From assembly GCA_013214965.1 (NCBI GenBank), contig JABSRU010000042.1, positions 1-36,443 of the forward strand: a stretch of 36,443 bases of DNA, read 5' to 3'. The translations under genes were made by a program, and so were the position numbers. A model generated the notes under the pieces. That model worked only from the letters and a program-made list of their open reading frames with translations, had not been told where the DNA came from and did no database searches. Source of the stretch: Gammaproteobacteria bacterium. GTDB taxonomy: Bacteria > Pseudomonadota > Gammaproteobacteria > Enterobacterales > Psychrobiaceae. This document shows positions 36,106-36,443 of the stretch, piece by piece (position 1 is the stretch's first letter; every line of letters starts with the position of its first letter).

Positions 36106-36443
36106 AATATTCACCCCAGAGTGATCTGATTATTTTCTCTTCAGCTACTTAATAAATTATAGTCTTTATTTTCATATATACCCATATCCAATGAATGTAC
36201 AGGTTTTGTAACGCTCTAAAGCCCCACGTAGTACCGCCTCATGACATTTACATTTCTTGCGCTTTATCGTCGATTTATTAATGCTTCGCTTAAAGCCCAC
36301 AGTTCAAGTTATTCTGTAATATTTGATTCCAAACAGCAAAAGTCCGTTAAACAATAAACACCTCTAACATACCAACTTAGAAAATTGTTAGAAAACCCTG
36401 TAGTTACAAGGCTGACAATGATTTTCTAACTTTCTTCTAAAAA
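36106..36443. other. Right-end intergenic region
   Basis: 338 bases with the symporter promoter region and no gene I can support. Near the window end GTTAGAAAA (36387-36395) is matched by TTTTCTAAC (36422-36430), a 9-bp inverted repeat. Its role is unclear because the sequence stops just beyond it. Confidence 0.35.

Noticed and set aside
36387-36430. Integron attC-like site suggested by the inverted repeat at the window end.
   Set aside because: It lacks the RYYYAAC and GTTRRRY core pair, and no integron cassette or integrase is visible.

Overview
The window looks like a chromosomal segment of a marine, low-GC gammaproteobacterium, most likely of the Alteromonadales (Colwellia/Thalassotalea-like). 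The grounds are the AT-rich base use, ZapE, TRIC-type, DUF501 and NSS-transporter housekeeping genes of gammaproteobacterial type, TonB-dependent receptors, and decayed UmuC, IS630 and porin fragments between genes. The genus is an inference; there is no rRNA to settle it.

Left part (1-10.4 kb). A decayed umuC 3' end (207-586) is followed by a large membrane-anchored ankyrin protein and a scrap zone where an IS630 transposase fragment abuts the 5' end of a dead TonB receptor (3601-3984). Next come a small membrane protein, an MTHFR-like protein with a CBS-domain protein, zapE, a 6-phosphogluconate dehydrogenase whose cofactor pocket looks NAD-type, and an outer-membrane porin with its own terminator.

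Central part (10.5-29.4 kb). This is a periplasmic alcohol-oxidation island. On the minus strand it reads: TonB receptor, cytochrome c, XoxJ-like periplasmic binding protein, PQQ alcohol dehydrogenase, aldehyde dehydrogenase, NosR-like membrane flavoprotein/ferredoxin, FIST-domain protein and soluble hybrid histidine kinase. A LuxR/NarL-type response regulator converges on the kinase. Beyond a TRIC channel gene and DUF501 lies a second hybrid kinase, fused to a sodium:solute symporter. The dehydrogenase carries the Asp-Tyr-Asp motif that marks lanthanide-dependent enzymes. Alcohol would be oxidised to aldehyde in the periplasm with electrons passed to the cytochrome c, the aldehyde would be oxidised by the ALDH, and the kinases would signal to the single regulator. 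There are no PQQ biosynthesis genes in the window. The least familiar part is the NosR-like/FIST/kinase arm placed behind an apparent attenuator after the ALDH gene.

Right part (29.4-36.4 kb). A porin pseudogene remnant, a giant periplasmic-propeller histidine kinase with a probable TTG start, a PLP-dependent D-cysteine desulfhydrase/ACC deaminase family enzyme and an NSS-family sodium symporter. The last 340 bases hold no recognisable gene.
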